Part shown: positions 1 to 9,989 of the stretch, piece by piece
How the letters are laid out: each line of letters starts with the position of its first letter
Numbering within the stretch: position 1 is the first letter of the stretch
DNA from: Hyphomicrobiales bacterium
Lineage (GTDB): Bacteria; Pseudomonadota; Alphaproteobacteria; Rhizobiales; Rhizobiaceae
Direction: 5' to 3'
Assembly (NCBI GenBank): GCA_002400845.2
Contig: NVRK02000120.1
Location: 1 to 42,982, forward strand
Length of the DNA: 42,982 nt
Notes under the pieces: generated by a model
The model's database searches: none
Told to the model about the DNA's origin: nothing
The model's input: the letters and a program-made list of their open reading frames with translations, nothing else
Translations under genes and position numbers: made by a program

Positions 1-432
1 AATGGTTTCTACAAAATGTTGCGCCCCACCATCATCCAAATCGTCACGATCTACCGATGTAATAACCACATGTTTAAGACCCAATTTTTCAACAGCAATA
101 GCAACATTTTCAGGCTCATTTGGATCAAGTGGATTTGGCATTCCTGTGCGAACATTGCAAAAGGCACAAGCACGCGTGCAGGTTTCGCCCATTATCATCA
201 TGGTCGCGTGTTTTTTATCCCAGCACTCACCAATATTTGGACAACCAGCTTCTTCGCAAACCGTTACAAGACCATTTTCTTTAACGATTTTACGTGTCTC
301 TTCATAAACTTTAGAGCCACCCGCTTTTACTCGAATCCAACTAGGCTTTTTGCGCACTTCATTGTCGGGCTTATGCTCCTTTTCAGGGTGCCTTACGCGC
401 GATTTACTAACTGTGTCTAATACGGTGACCAT
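1..432 (-). CDS. lipA: Lipoyl synthase, N-terminal part (cut by window edge)
   Basis: Radical-SAM enzyme that inserts two sulfurs into octanoyl chains on lipoyl domains, here the likely supplier of lipoate for the PDH proteins next door. The reading frame gives 144 residues before the window ends. Both iron-sulfur motifs are visible: the auxiliary cluster pattern C-x4-C-x5-C at C59, C64 and C70, and the radical-SAM motif C-x3-C-x2-C at C85, C89 and C92. The start ATG overlaps the stop of the upstream small gene (TAATG), so the two are probably translationally coupled. The C-terminal half lies outside the window. Confidence 0.95.
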   Translation of the reverse strand, partial: MVTVLDTVSKSRVRHPEKEHKPDNEVRKKPSWIRVKAGGSKVYEETRKIVKENGLVTVCEEAGCPNIGECWDKKHATMMIMGETCTRACAFCNVRTGMPNPLDPNEPENVAIAVEKLGLKHVVITSVDRDDLDDGGAQHFVETI

Positions 433-776
433 TAACGATCATCTCCGATGTTCTCTTGAAGATTTTTATAATTTTTAGAAGTGTCAGGTTCAGCCTTTAC
501 TTCAAAGTCTGAATCAACCTTTGCCTCAATCATTTTTTTTGTACCATAGCCAAATATCATAGCAATAATAATAGCCACAACACCAAACACAGAACCAACA
601 ACAGCTGAAGATAATACAGCGGCAATAACGCCGTCTATTCCCTCAAAACCAGAACCAGGTTCGCCATTTGGAATGTAAACCGCTTTTGGGTTCATCATAT
701 TTAGTGTGCCCGACAAAAGCCCAAGCACCATGATGGGAAAACAGATCCAGAAAAATACTCTAAGATAATATTTCAT
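432..776 (-). CDS. Small two-helix membrane protein, unknown function
   Basis: I do not recognise the family. The product from this start is 114 residues with one hydrophobic segment at the N-terminus (about residues 5-25), a polar loop rich in Gly and Pro, a second hydrophobic segment (about 50-78), and a charged C-terminal tail of about 35 residues. A GTG codon at 791 could extend it by 5 residues and would overlap the upstream stop, but ATG at 776 has a short AGGT ribosome-binding match at good spacing and is preferred. It sits between a GlsB-type protein and lipA with overlapping ends, so it is probably co-transcribed with them. Confidence 0.7.
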   Translation of the reverse strand: MKYYLRVFFWICFPIMVLGLLSGTLNMMNPKAVYIPNGEPGSGFEGIDGVIAAVLSSAVVGSVFGVVAIIIAMIFGYGTKKMIEAKVDSDFEVKAEPDTSKNYKNLQENIGDDR

Positions 777-790
777 AGAACTACCTGCCA

Positions 791-1045
791 CTACGTAATT
801 AATTTGGCAACAATAACGACAATAATTGCACCTATCGCAGCCGTAGTAATTTTGTTTACCAGATCATTGCCAATGTTAATTTTAATACCAACCTTATCCA
901 GTACAAAACCACCTACGAGCGAACCAAGCACGCCTATAAATAAATAATAAATAAGCCTGCCGCCGCCAATAATGATGCTGGCTAAAAAACCAGCGACAAG
1001 ACCAACACCTAAAAAGGTCAATAATTCTTTAGAATTCATGCTCAT
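791..1045 (-). CDS. GlsB/YeaQ/YmgE-family (transglycosylase-associated) membrane protein
   Basis: Predicted inner-membrane protein of 84 residues with three hydrophobic segments and the glycine-patterned first helices (GVGLVAGFLA, then GVLGSLVGGFVL) typical of the YeaQ/YmgE stress-response family. The biochemical role of that family is not established. The frame can be extended to a TTG at 1063, but ATG at 1045 is preceded by AAGGA at 6-7 nt and gives the normal family length, so it is chosen. It lies 68 nt after lpdA and directly before another small membrane protein, suggesting read-through from the PDH operon. Confidence 0.8.
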   Translation of the reverse strand: MSMNSKELLTFLGVGLVAGFLASIIIGGGRLIYYLFIGVLGSLVGGFVLDKVGIKINIGNDLVNKITTAAIGAIIVVIVAKLIT

Positions 1046-1113
1046 GCTATTTCCTTTGCCCAATATCTAATCTTTTATACCAAATATTCAACAAAATACA
1101 CTCGCCAAAAGAA

Positions 1114-2559
1114 TTAAGCGTTTAACACGCGCCCATAAGCATCCAGCACTGCTTCGCCCATCATTTCAGATAAAGTTGGATGCGGGAAAATAGATGCCAT
1201 CAACTCTTCTTCAGTTGTTTCCAAATTCATCGCAATTACAAAACCTTGAATAAGCTCTGTCACTTCAGCGCCCACCATATGAGCACCAATTAATTCGCCA
1301 GTGCCTTTATCAAATATAACTTTAATCATGCCACTATCTTCGCCAAGCGCAATTGCTTTACCGTTGGCATTAAAATTGTAACGCCCCACTCTAATGTCTC
1401 TGCCAGCCTCCTTAGCTTTTGCTTCAGTAAGACCAACAGAAGCAACTTGAGGGTGACAATACGTACAGCCAGGAATTTTACCTTTATCCATGCCATGCAC
1501 ATTTGGCAAACCAGCAATTTTCTCAACGCAAATCACGCCTTCATGCTCGGCTTTATGAGCAAGCATTGGTGGGCCTGCAACATCGCCAATGGCATAAATG
1601 CCATTGACATTTGTATTGCCATAATCGTCGATCACAATACAGCCGCGATCTGTTTCAATGCCCAAACCTTCAAGGCCAATGTTTTCGATGTTGCCAACAA
1701 CACCCACAGCCGAAATCATAACATCGGCTTCAATCAACTCAGATTTACCGTCTTTGGTTTCTACCGTTGCAATAACGCTATTAGCACCTTTTTCTACCTT
1801 AGACACTTTAGCTTCGGTGATGATTTTAAGGCCTTGTTTCTCAATTGCTTTACGAGCAAATTTAGAAATCTCTTCATCTTCAACTGGCATTATGTTTGAC
1901 ATCAATTCAACAACAGTTACATCAACGCCCATTGCATTATAAAAGCTAGCAAACTCAATACCTATCGCGCCAGACCCCATGACCAACATTTTATTAGGCA
2001 AAGTTTTAGGAACCATGGCTTCAAAATAAGTCCAGATCAATTTACCATCTGGTTCTATTCCAAGGATAGCACGAGGGCGCGCACCAGTCGCAATAATAAT
2101 ATGTTTGGCGTTATAAGTACCCTCACCCAAAGTATTTTTAGGAATAGGATTTTGCGGCTCCATTGGCGCTTTAGTTGTTTTAACAACTGTAATCTCACCA
2201 ACCTTGGTTACTTTTGCTTCGCCCCAAATAACGTCAATTTTATTCTTCTTCATCAAGAAGCCAATGCCACCATTTAAGCGCTTCGACACACCGCGCGAAC
2301 GCGCAACAACATCTTCAACTTTTGCAGTAATGGTACCTTCAATCGTCACGCCATAATCTTTAGCATGTTCAGCAAAGTGCTTAATCTCAGCCGAACGCAG
2401 CAATGCTTTGGTTGGAATACAGCCCCAGTTTAGGCAAATACCACCCAAATGCTCACGCTCAACAATCGCGGTTTTAAGACCCAATTGTGCAGCACGAATT
2501 GCTGTTACATATCCACCAGGACCTGAACCGATTACGATTACGTCGTATGCGTTAGCCAT
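1114..2559 (-). CDS. lpdA: Dihydrolipoyl dehydrogenase (E3 of pyruvate dehydrogenase)
   Basis: FAD flavoprotein that reoxidises dihydrolipoamide on E2/E1-beta lipoyl domains and passes electrons to NAD+. The 481-residue length is normal. The N-terminal FAD-binding GxGxxG (GSGPGG, about residues 11-16), the redox-active disulfide C42-x4-C47 in GGICLNWGCIPTK, an NAD-binding GSGAIG stretch and the C-terminal His-Glu pair in HPHPTLSE are all present. A GAGGT ribosome-binding sequence precedes the ATG. It is downstream of pdhC but separated by about 340 nt that carry a possible opposite-strand gene, so it may have its own promoter. PDH context favours the PDH-specific E3 over the 2-oxoglutarate one. 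Confidence 0.97.
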   Translation of the reverse strand: MANAYDVIVIGSGPGGYVTAIRAAQLGLKTAIVEREHLGGICLNWGCIPTKALLRSAEIKHFAEHAKDYGVTIEGTITAKVEDVVARSRGVSKRLNGGIGFLMKKNKIDVIWGEAKVTKVGEITVVKTTKAPMEPQNPIPKNTLGEGTYNAKHIIIATGARPRAILGIEPDGKLIWTYFEAMVPKTLPNKMLVMGSGAIGIEFASFYNAMGVDVTVVELMSNIMPVEDEEISKFARKAIEKQGLKIITEAKVSKVEKGANSVIATVETKDGKSELIEADVMISAVGVVGNIENIGLEGLGIETDRGCIVIDDYGNTNVNGIYAIGDVAGPPMLAHKAEHEGVICVEKIAGLPNVHGMDKGKIPGCTYCHPQVASVGLTEAKAKEAGRDIRVGRYNFNANGKAIALGEDSGMIKVIFDKGTGELIGAHMVGAEVTELIQGFVIAMNLETTEEELMASIFPHPTLSEMMGEAVLDAYGRVLNA

Positions 2560-2635
2560 TATATTACCTCTACAAAATTTCAGTTCATTTTAAATGGCAC
2601 TTTAAAAGTGCATTCTTTTCGTCTATTCAGAATTC

Positions 2636-2905
2636 ATGGAATACATGAAATATATATTGTCGCTCATATCGCCAGAAGCCATTTTGAATTTACCTTGGCA
2701 AATTCATGTGCCTACTTTTGCGATCATTGCTTTATTACTTTTAAGGTCAGTCTTTTCTGTTTTAAAATTCAGCCCCATAAAAGCGATAAGTTCCATTGTG
2801 TACGCAATTTTAATTGCGATTATTATTTCAAATGCTGGACATATGCTGGTTCAATTTATTCCGGATCAAAGCACCCAGAAATCAACAGTGCAAACCAATA
2901 ATTAA
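2636..2905 (+). CDS. Possible small membrane protein on the opposite strand within the PDH operon
   Basis: A frame of 89 codons fills the only large gap in the PDH cluster and runs against it. The product has two clear hydrophobic segments (about residues 27-45 and 50-72) joined by a short basic loop, and a polar Asn/Gln/Thr-rich tail. Its composition looks like a real inner-membrane protein, not a shadow, and no long frame exists on the other strand here. No good ribosome-binding site precedes the ATG at 2636; ATG at 2645 is an alternative. Its stop overlaps the pdhC stop by three bases on the opposite strand. Function unknown. Confidence 0.5.
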   Translation: MEYMKYILSLISPEAILNLPWQIHVPTFAIIALLLLRSVFSVLKFSPIKAISSIVYAILIAIIISNAGHMLVQFIPDQSTQKSTVQTNN

Positions 2906-4338
2906 ACCAACATGCCTGCTGGCGATTCGATAAAGTCTTTAAAACTTTTTGCCAATTGCGCGCCCAATGCACCATCAATAACACGGTGATCGAATGCAAA
3001 AGTAGCGCTCATAATCGTTGCGGCAACAATTGAGTCACCCTTAACAATTGCTTGTTTTTTACCAGCGCCGATTGAAACAATGGATGCATGCGGTGGATTG
3101 ATAATTGAAGTGAAATTATCGACGCCAAACATACCAAGGTTAGAGACAGCAGATGAACCGCCCATATATTCATGTGGAGCAAGTTTTTTATTTTTCGCTC
3201 TACCAGCCATGTCTTTAATCTCAGCAGAAATTTGCGATAAAGTTTTAAGCTCAGCTTTACGAACGATTGGCGTAAACAAACCATCTGGCACAGCAACCGC
3301 TACACCCACATCGCTGTGTGTATGCAAGATACGGTTGTCATCTGACCATGCCGCATTTGCCATTGGCACAGCCTGCAACGCCATCGCCATTGCTTTGACA
3401 ATAAAATCATTCACAGATATTTTAAACGTTGGTTTGTCATCAACGATCGGCGCGGCAGAATTCATCTGCGCGCGAAGGACCAACAATGCATCAATATCAC
3501 ATTCCATCGTAATGAAGTAGGCAGGAATGGTTTGTGAGCTTTCGCTCAAACGCTGCGCAACAATTCGGCGCATGGCGTTGTGTGGAAGAAGTTCATAATC
3601 GCCTTCTTCAAACGTTGCTAGAATAGCTTGATCTGATTTAGACAAATCACCAGCCACTTTTGCAATATCTGCAGAACTTGCAGATGTCGCTTTTGGACCA
3701 CCTGCCTCGATAAAGGTTTTTACATTTTCAGCAATGATACGACCATTTGGGCCAGTGCCTGTAACCAGCGCAATATCAAAGCCAGCAACACTAGCAATGC
3801 TACGCGCTAGAGGTGAAGCAAAAACACGATCACTATTTGACGCCACACCAGAAAACGAACTAGCAGAACCACCTTTAACATCATAAAGTGTAATTTTACC
3901 TTTAGCACCAGTGCCAGCAACAGATGAAAGATCAACGCCATCTTGTTCCGCAACGCGCTTTGCTAATGGAGTAGCTTTCACATCGCCGCCTACAATTGGA
4001 GCGGCAGGAGCAGACGTTTCAGCTGATTCTGGAGCATTTTCCAAAGCACTAGGAGTAACTTCTACAAGGGGTACAGAAATACTAGAAGCATCTTCGCCCT
4101 CTTCAGCAAGTATTGCGATAACCGCATTTACCTTCACACCTTCACTGCCCTCAGCAACTAATATTTTTGCAACAACGCCTTCATCAACTGCTTCAACTTC
4201 CATGGTAGCTTTATCGGTTTCAATCTCGGCAATTACATCACCAGCAGAAACGCTGTCGCCTTCTTTCACAAGCCATTTAGCAAGATTGCCTTCTTCCATG
4301 GTCGGAGACAAAGCTGGCATCGTAATATTAATCGGCAT
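2902..4338 (-). CDS. pdhC: Pyruvate dehydrogenase E2, dihydrolipoyllysine acetyltransferase, with two subunit-binding domains
   Basis: Core of the PDH complex; transfers acetyl from lipoyl to CoA. From the chosen ATG the protein has 478 residues: lipoyl domain 1-80 with lipoyl Lys43 in [10 protein letters not shown], an Ala/Pro linker, a first peripheral subunit-binding domain at about 121-155 (ATPLAKRVAEQDGVDLSS), a second at about 171-208 (FASPLARSIASVAGFDIA), then the catalytic domain ending with the active-site motif DHRVIDG. Two binding domains in one E2 is unusual. The frame extends to 4365, but GGGAG sits 7 nt before ATG 4338, which also gives the canonical lipoyl N-terminus. Confidence 0.96.
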   Translation of the reverse strand: MPINITMPALSPTMEEGNLAKWLVKEGDSVSAGDVIAEIETDKATMEVEAVDEGVVAKILVAEGSEGVKVNAVIAILAEEGEDASSISVPLVEVTPSALENAPESAETSAPAAPIVGGDVKATPLAKRVAEQDGVDLSSVAGTGAKGKITLYDVKGGSASSFSGVASNSDRVFASPLARSIASVAGFDIALVTGTGPNGRIIAENVKTFIEAGGPKATSASSADIAKVAGDLSKSDQAILATFEEGDYELLPHNAMRRIVAQRLSESSQTIPAYFITMECDIDALLVLRAQMNSAAPIVDDKPTFKISVNDFIVKAMAMALQAVPMANAAWSDDNRILHTHSDVGVAVAVPDGLFTPIVRKAELKTLSQISAEIKDMAGRAKNKKLAPHEYMGGSSAVSNLGMFGVDNFTSIINPPHASIVSIGAGKKQAIVKGDSIVAATIMSATFAFDHRVIDGALGAQLAKSFKDFIESPAGMLV

Positions 4339-4361
4339 AATTAGCTCCCATAAGCATTCTA

Positions 4362-4640
4362 TCACGCATTCTTTAAAGACGGATCAAAGACACCATCATT
4401 AAGAAGCATATCTTTTGTAACGGTTATTCTACCATCGTCGGCAGGAATAACATCTGCAAGCACTGTTAGGCGTTTCACTTCGTCAACGGCTTTTAACAAT
4501 GCTTCATCTGGCGACAATTCGATGTTAAAAAGCGCCTCAAGCGCATCGCGTGTCACCGCCAAAACAATTTTTCTACCATCAAACAATACAGCGTCTGTCA
4601 TGCGCTCATAACGAACTGTTTTTAAATCAAGACGCTGCAT
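4362..4640 (-). CDS. Small protein between pdhB and pdhC, DUF1488-like
   Basis: A 92-residue soluble, acidic protein with no signal or membrane segment. The pattern of a short strand (VLFDGRKIVLAVTRDALEAL), a helix, and a final strand before a polar tail (DDGRITVTKDML) resembles the DUF1488 family, but I can only suggest that by eye. It lies 12 nt after pdhB and 23 nt before pdhC, so it is translated within the PDH operon and is a plausible accessory or regulatory factor of the complex. An AGGG sequence that overlaps the pdhB stop region serves as its ribosome-binding site. Confidence 0.7.
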   Translation of the reverse strand: MQRLDLKTVRYERMTDAVLFDGRKIVLAVTRDALEALFNIELSPDEALLKAVDEVKRLTVLADVIPADDGRITVTKDMLLNDGVFDPSLKNA

Positions 4641-4652
4641 ATATTTGTAGCC

Positions 4653-6044
4653 CTAGCGATATGTTACGGACTTAACCGCAGCAATAACATCGTTTGCATT
4701 TGGCAATGCTAATTTTTCAAGATTAGCCGCATAAGGCATTGGAACATCTTTACCGCAAACAGTAACAACAGGCGCATCAAGATAATCAAACGCAAGTTGC
4801 ACAACTTGTGCCGCTATATGATCTCCAACTGAGTTTTGCGGATACCCTTCTTCAACCGTTACCAAGCGACCTGTTTTCTTAACAGATGCAATCACAGTAT
4901 CCATATCAAGTGGACGAATGGTACGAAGATCAATGATCTCGCAATCAATGCCCTCTTTAGCCAATTCTTCAGCCGCTTTAATTGCATAAGTCATACCAAT
5001 TGAGAACGATACGATTGTGCAATCTTTACCCGTTTTATGAACGCGCGCTTTACCGATTGGCAATATAAGATCATCTATATCAGGCACATCAAAACTTTGA
5101 CCGTACAGCATTTCATTTTCTAAGAAAATAACAGGGTTAGGGTCGCGAATAGCCGCTTTAAGCAAGCCTTTTGCATCCGTAGCCGAATAAGGCATTACAA
5201 CTTTAAGACCTGGAATATGACTGTACCATGCCGCATAACATTGCGAGTGCTGAGCACCCACACGCGATGCCGCGCCGTTTGGACCACGAAACACGATTGG
5301 CGCGCCCATTTGACCACCAGACATATACAGTGTTTTAGCCGCAGAGTTGATAATTTGGTCAATCGCCTGCATCGCAAAGTTAAACGTCATAAATTCAATG
5401 ATAGGCCTTAGACCAGCCATCGCCGCACCCACACCAATACCAGCAAATCCATGCTCAGTAATAGGCGTATCGATCACACGTTTTGCACCAAACTCATCAA
5501 GCAAGTTTTGTGTAATTTTATAAGCACCCTGATATTCAGCGACTTCTTCACCCATGATGAAAACGTCACCATCGCGACGCATTTCTTCTGCCATAGCAGA
5601 ATTAAGCGCTTCACGAACGGTCATGGAAACCATCGGCGTGCCAGCTGGAATGTCAGGATCGCTTAAAGTTTCAACAACAATTGGCTGAGCAGGAACGGCT
5701 ACCACAGGTGCAGGAACTGCTTCAACTGGAGTTGGCGTAGCAACTGGTGCCGCACTTGCAGTCGTATCTGCAATAGGAGCAGAAATACTAGACGCATCTT
5801 CGCCTTCTTCAGCAAGAACAGCAATAACCGCGTTCACTTTAACGCCTTGCGAACCTTCCGCGACCATGATTTTGGCAACAACGCCTTCATCAACCGCTTC
5901 AACTTCCATTGTCGCTTTGTCTGTTTCGATTTCAGCAATCACGTCACCGGCAGAAACAGTATCGCCTTCTTTAACGAGCCACTTAGCAAGATTACCTTCT
6001 TCCATAGTTGGAGAAAGTGCTGGCATGAGAATATTGACTGGCAT
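4653..6044 (-). CDS. pdhB: Pyruvate dehydrogenase E1 component, beta subunit, with N-terminal lipoyl domain
   Basis: Forms the thiamine-diphosphate E1 heterotetramer with PdhA. Residues 1-80 are a lipoyl domain with Lys43 in [10 protein letters not shown], followed by an Ala/Pro/Val linker (about 90-135) and the transketolase-type pyrimidine-binding domain and C-terminal domain (about 137-463). A lipoyl-bearing E1-beta is a known alphaproteobacterial arrangement. The lipoyl domain is about 90 percent identical to that of PdhC at protein level although third-codon positions differ often. A purine-rich AGGGAGAG precedes the ATG, and only 10 nt separate it from pdhA, showing an operon. Confidence 0.97.
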   Translation of the reverse strand: MPVNILMPALSPTMEEGNLAKWLVKEGDTVSAGDVIAEIETDKATMEVEAVDEGVVAKIMVAEGSQGVKVNAVIAVLAEEGEDASSISAPIADTTASAAPVATPTPVEAVPAPVVAVPAQPIVVETLSDPDIPAGTPMVSMTVREALNSAMAEEMRRDGDVFIMGEEVAEYQGAYKITQNLLDEFGAKRVIDTPITEHGFAGIGVGAAMAGLRPIIEFMTFNFAMQAIDQIINSAAKTLYMSGGQMGAPIVFRGPNGAASRVGAQHSQCYAAWYSHIPGLKVVMPYSATDAKGLLKAAIRDPNPVIFLENEMLYGQSFDVPDIDDLILPIGKARVHKTGKDCTIVSFSIGMTYAIKAAEELAKEGIDCEIIDLRTIRPLDMDTVIASVKKTGRLVTVEEGYPQNSVGDHIAAQVVQLAFDYLDAPVVTVCGKDVPMPYAANLEKLALPNANDVIAAVKSVTYR

Positions 6045-6054
6045 GTCTCTCTCC

Positions 6055-7119
6055 CTATTTCAAAATATCGGTGTAAAGCTCAGCTTCTGCTGGCTCAGGA
6101 CTGGTTTGGGCAAAATCAGCGGCTTCAGCAACAATTGCGCGAACCTCTTTATCAATTGCCTTCAATTTATCTTCATCAGCAAGACCTGATTCCAACAAAC
6201 GCTGTTTAACCTGTTCAATTGGGTCGCTCTCAGCGCGCATTTTCTGCACTTCGTCTTTTGTGCGATATTTCGCAGGATCAGACATAGAGTGACCACGATA
6301 ACGGTAGGTTTGCATCTCCAATATAATTGGACCATTACCATCGCGGCAATACGCAACAGCCGCTTCAGCCGCCGCCGCAACTGCACGAACATCCATACCA
6401 TCAACCTGCATACCAGGAATGTTAAACGATGCACCACGTTGAGAAAAATCAGTCAATGCAGAAGCACGCGATACAGCAGTACCCATTGCATAACGGTTAT
6501 TTTCAATGATGAAGATTACAGGCAATTTCCAAAGAGATGCCATGTTAAAGCACTCATAAACTTGACCTTGGTTAGAAGCACCATCGCCAAAATAAGCTAG
6601 AGATACATTGTCGTTGTCGCGATACCAATTGGCAAAGCCAAGGCCCGTACCCAATGACACTTGCGCACCAACAATACCGTGTCCACCGTAAAAGTTCTTT
6701 TCTTTAGAGAACATATGCATAGAGCCACCCTTACCGCGCGAATAACCACCTTCACGTCCTGTAAGTTCTGCCATAACGCCTTTAGCGTCCATACCGCATG
6801 CCAGCATGTGTCCGTGGTCGCGGTAAGCAGTGATAACTTGATCGCCCTCTTTCAATGCGGTCTGCATACCTGTAACAACGGCTTCTTGACCAATATATAG
6901 GTGACAAAATCCACCGATAACACCCATACCATAAAGTTGGCCTGCTTTTTCTTCAAAGCGTCTGATATCAAGCATATCGCGATACGCTTTAAATTCTTGC
7001 TCTTCAGAAAAGTTGGAAGGCTTTGGCGCCACCATTTTAAAATTTGAATCTGATTTTGTCGGCGTCTGTTTTAGACGCGAAGCCTTTGTAGGCTTTTTAG
7101 AGGCTTTTTGAACCGCCAT
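6055..7119 (-). CDS. pdhA: Pyruvate dehydrogenase E1 component, alpha subunit
   Basis: First enzyme of the complex; decarboxylates pyruvate with thiamine diphosphate. The 354-residue protein has a basic, low-complexity N-terminal extension (about residues 1-30, Lys/Ala/Thr/Ser) followed by the E1-alpha fold. The thiamine diphosphate motif starts at GDGASNQG and ends at ENN, and the phosphorylation-loop equivalent [11 protein letters not shown] is present. It is the first gene of the PDH operon; the 300-nt upstream region holds a strong dyad and an FNR/CRP-like core, both candidate control sites. ATG 7119 is preceded by GGGAG about 9 nt away. Confidence 0.97.
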   Translation of the reverse strand: MAVQKASKKPTKASRLKQTPTKSDSNFKMVAPKPSNFSEEQEFKAYRDMLDIRRFEEKAGQLYGMGVIGGFCHLYIGQEAVVTGMQTALKEGDQVITAYRDHGHMLACGMDAKGVMAELTGREGGYSRGKGGSMHMFSKEKNFYGGHGIVGAQVSLGTGLGFANWYRDNDNVSLAYFGDGASNQGQVYECFNMASLWKLPVIFIIENNRYAMGTAVSRASALTDFSQRGASFNIPGMQVDGMDVRAVAAAAEAAVAYCRDGNGPIILEMQTYRYRGHSMSDPAKYRTKDEVQKMRAESDPIEQVKQRLLESGLADEDKLKAIDKEVRAIVAEAADFAQTSPEPAEAELYTDILK

Positions 7120-7270
7120 CCGTCACTCCCATATTGATTAGCCACATTGCCAATCAGGTTAAACTGAAACTCTCAGTACTATTATTTTGATAGCCCTATA
7201 ATAACGATAGTTTTCAAGACGACAATAGATAAAATTGCATTTCTAACAACACGTAAGCTATTAATTTATA

Positions 7271-7282
7271 TGATTTTTATCA
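7271..7282. promoter_or_regulatory. FNR/FixK-like core site upstream of pdhA
   Basis: TGAT-TTTT-ATCA matches the inner positions of the FNR/CRP-family consensus TTGAT-N4-ATCAA, but the outermost bases (A and C) do not. It lies about 150 nt upstream of the pdhA start. Short enough to occur by chance in AT-rich DNA. Confidence 0.3.
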
Positions 7283-7308
7283 CTATTAACCAACATCAGG
7301 TTAATAGT
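7282..7308. promoter_or_regulatory. Perfect 10-bp dyad upstream of pdhA, candidate operator
   Basis: Arms ACTATTAACC (7282-7291) and GGTTAATAGT (7299-7308) are exact reverse complements separated by 7 nt. Neither strand has a T-run after the stem, so it looks more like a binding site for a dimeric regulator than a terminator. It lies 163 nt before the pdhA ATG. The identity of the regulator is not known from this window. Confidence 0.55.
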
Positions 7309-7419
7309 AAATCGCGTCAAACAATTAACTTAATGAAGAAAATTTTACTACCTGACAGAGTGGCTTTAAGACACAACAACGAGTAAGCGCCACATAATTA
7401 CTTAAACAGAGATTAAATA

Positions 7420-7731
7420 TCACTCATATAAAATGACCAGTTCATTGGTACCAGCAAGACCAAGCACATCACGCGCATGTTCATCCAGCGCATCTGCTTC
7501 TAAAGTACCATCGCTCAAAAGAGCAACACGCTCTTGCAATTGGGTACGCGCTTTAATGGTGTTGGAAAGTTCATAACGCAAAACAACAGCTTTTTGATCC
7601 ATCGCACGCATTGCATGAATGCCATAACGCCCTGTTTGAGCGTGATAGACAAAATAAGCTATAACAAAAGCTGAAAAGACTGGAATGATGAAGCCAGAAA
7701 AACGGCTATTTTTACGCTGACGTGTGGCCAA
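7420..7731 (-). CDS. ftsB: FtsB/DivIC-type septum formation initiator
   Basis: Small bitopic division protein that would join the FtsBLQ complex at the septum. The 103-residue product has a basic N-terminal cytoplasmic stretch, one membrane segment (about residues 13-30), a heptad-like coiled-coil region (about 40-72) and the short C-terminal globular tail seen in alphaproteobacterial members. The start codon is TTG, chosen because GGGGAAG lies 5 nt upstream and the next ATG would remove the membrane segment. Its place next to eno matches the conserved eno-ftsB pairing in many proteobacteria. Confidence 0.88.
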   Translation of the reverse strand: MATRQRKNSRFSGFIIPVFSAFVIAYFVYHAQTGRYGIHAMRAMDQKAVVLRYELSNTIKARTQLQERVALLSDGTLEADALDEHARDVLGLAGTNELVILYE

Positions 7732-7807
7732 GATTACTTCCCCAAAATACGCGAGGCACTCTTCATAAAAACGCGAAGAGCAACTAATTGATATTTAAAA
7801 CTAGCGC

Positions 7808-7855
7808 AATTAATTTAAGGAAGCGTTTACGCAATTAAATACACTTAAATTAATT
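7808..7855. repeat. AT-rich 12-bp inverted repeat upstream of ftsB
   Basis: Arms AATTAATTTAAG (7808-7819) and CTTAAATTAATT (7844-7855) are exact reverse complements around a 24-nt spacer that itself contains GCGT-TT-ACGC. It lies between the eno terminator and the ftsB start, so it could be a control site of ftsB. Confidence 0.5.
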
Positions 7856-7857
7856 CA

Positions 7858-7897
7858 TAAAAAAAGTGCGCCCTATACTTAAATCAGACGCACTTTT
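7858..7897 (-). terminator. Rho-independent terminator of eno
   Basis: On the minus strand a 9-bp stem AAAAGTGCG / CGCACTTTT (7889-7897 with 7862-7870) encloses an 18-nt loop and is followed by a run of T. It begins about 38 nt after the eno stop. Confidence 0.75.
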
Positions 7898-7935
7898 AAA
7901 ATTTGAATATTATCTGTTACATATGTCTTTTGATA

Positions 7936-9521
<1,586 letters not shown>

Positions 9522-9989
9522 ATGCCAATTTTCCAAAACGATCCGTTCGAAACTTTCTCAAAGTCCGACTATGAACAAATTAGGCAAGCAGAAAAAGAAT
9601 CAATACTTGTTTCTCTGTTTCATGCCTTTGCAATTCCAACCGCAATTTGCGTTGCTGGTATTGCATTTTTCTGGTCGTTTCCTGCAAGTTCACAAACGCT
9701 TACATGTTCTAAGGCAAAGACCACTGCAGAATTTACAGTATGCAACAGTGAAAAATTGATGATTCTGGACGAAAGAGTTGATGAAATTTATGCCATTGCA
9801 TTAGCAGATCAACCAACAAAACCGCAAAAGCAAGCAGTATCAAGAGAGCATAACAATTGGCAGATCAAACGCGCATCTTGCGGTAGCAACAATGCATGCC
9901 TTGCAAAGGTCTACACAAAACATATTGAATCACTTGCAGCTTCTGCCACATCGCAAACCAATATTACCGCGTTTAAAGTCGAAAATTAA
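9522..9989 (+). CDS. Membrane-anchored LprI-like (DUF1311) envelope protein
   Basis: A 155-residue protein with a cytoplasmic N-terminal stretch of about 33 residues, one membrane segment (about 34-53) and an exported domain of the LprI/DUF1311 type: cysteines at C62, C74, C120 and C126 and the typical W-x-x-x-R-x-x-C ... CL-x-x-x-Y order near the end. Some LprI proteins inhibit lysozyme, but the family is diverse and the activity here is unproven. An unusual point is the long cytoplasmic part before the anchor in place of a cleavable signal. AGGGGT precedes the ATG. Its stop overlaps the convergent kdsA stop. Confidence 0.8.
   Translation: MPIFQNDPFETFSKSDYEQIRQAEKESILVSLFHAFAIPTAICVAGIAFFWSFPASSQTLTCSKAKTTAEFTVCNSEKLMILDERVDEIYAIALADQPTKPQKQAVSREHNNWQIKRASCGSNNACLAKVYTKHIESLAASATSQTNITAFKVEN

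Larger units (their letters stand above)
7120..7419. other. Intergenic region pdhA-ftsB
   Basis: About 300 nt without a gene. It should contain the promoter of the PDH operon (minus strand). The notable contents are a perfect 10-bp inverted repeat at 7282-7308 and, overlapping its edge, a TGAT-N4-ATCA core at 7271-7282. No convincing Rho-independent terminator for ftsB is visible. Confidence 0.6.

Noticed and set aside
1447-1899. 150-codon plus-strand frame inside lpdA
   Set aside because: Antisense shadow of lpdA; Phe/Asn/His-rich composition unlike a real protein and no ribosome-binding site.
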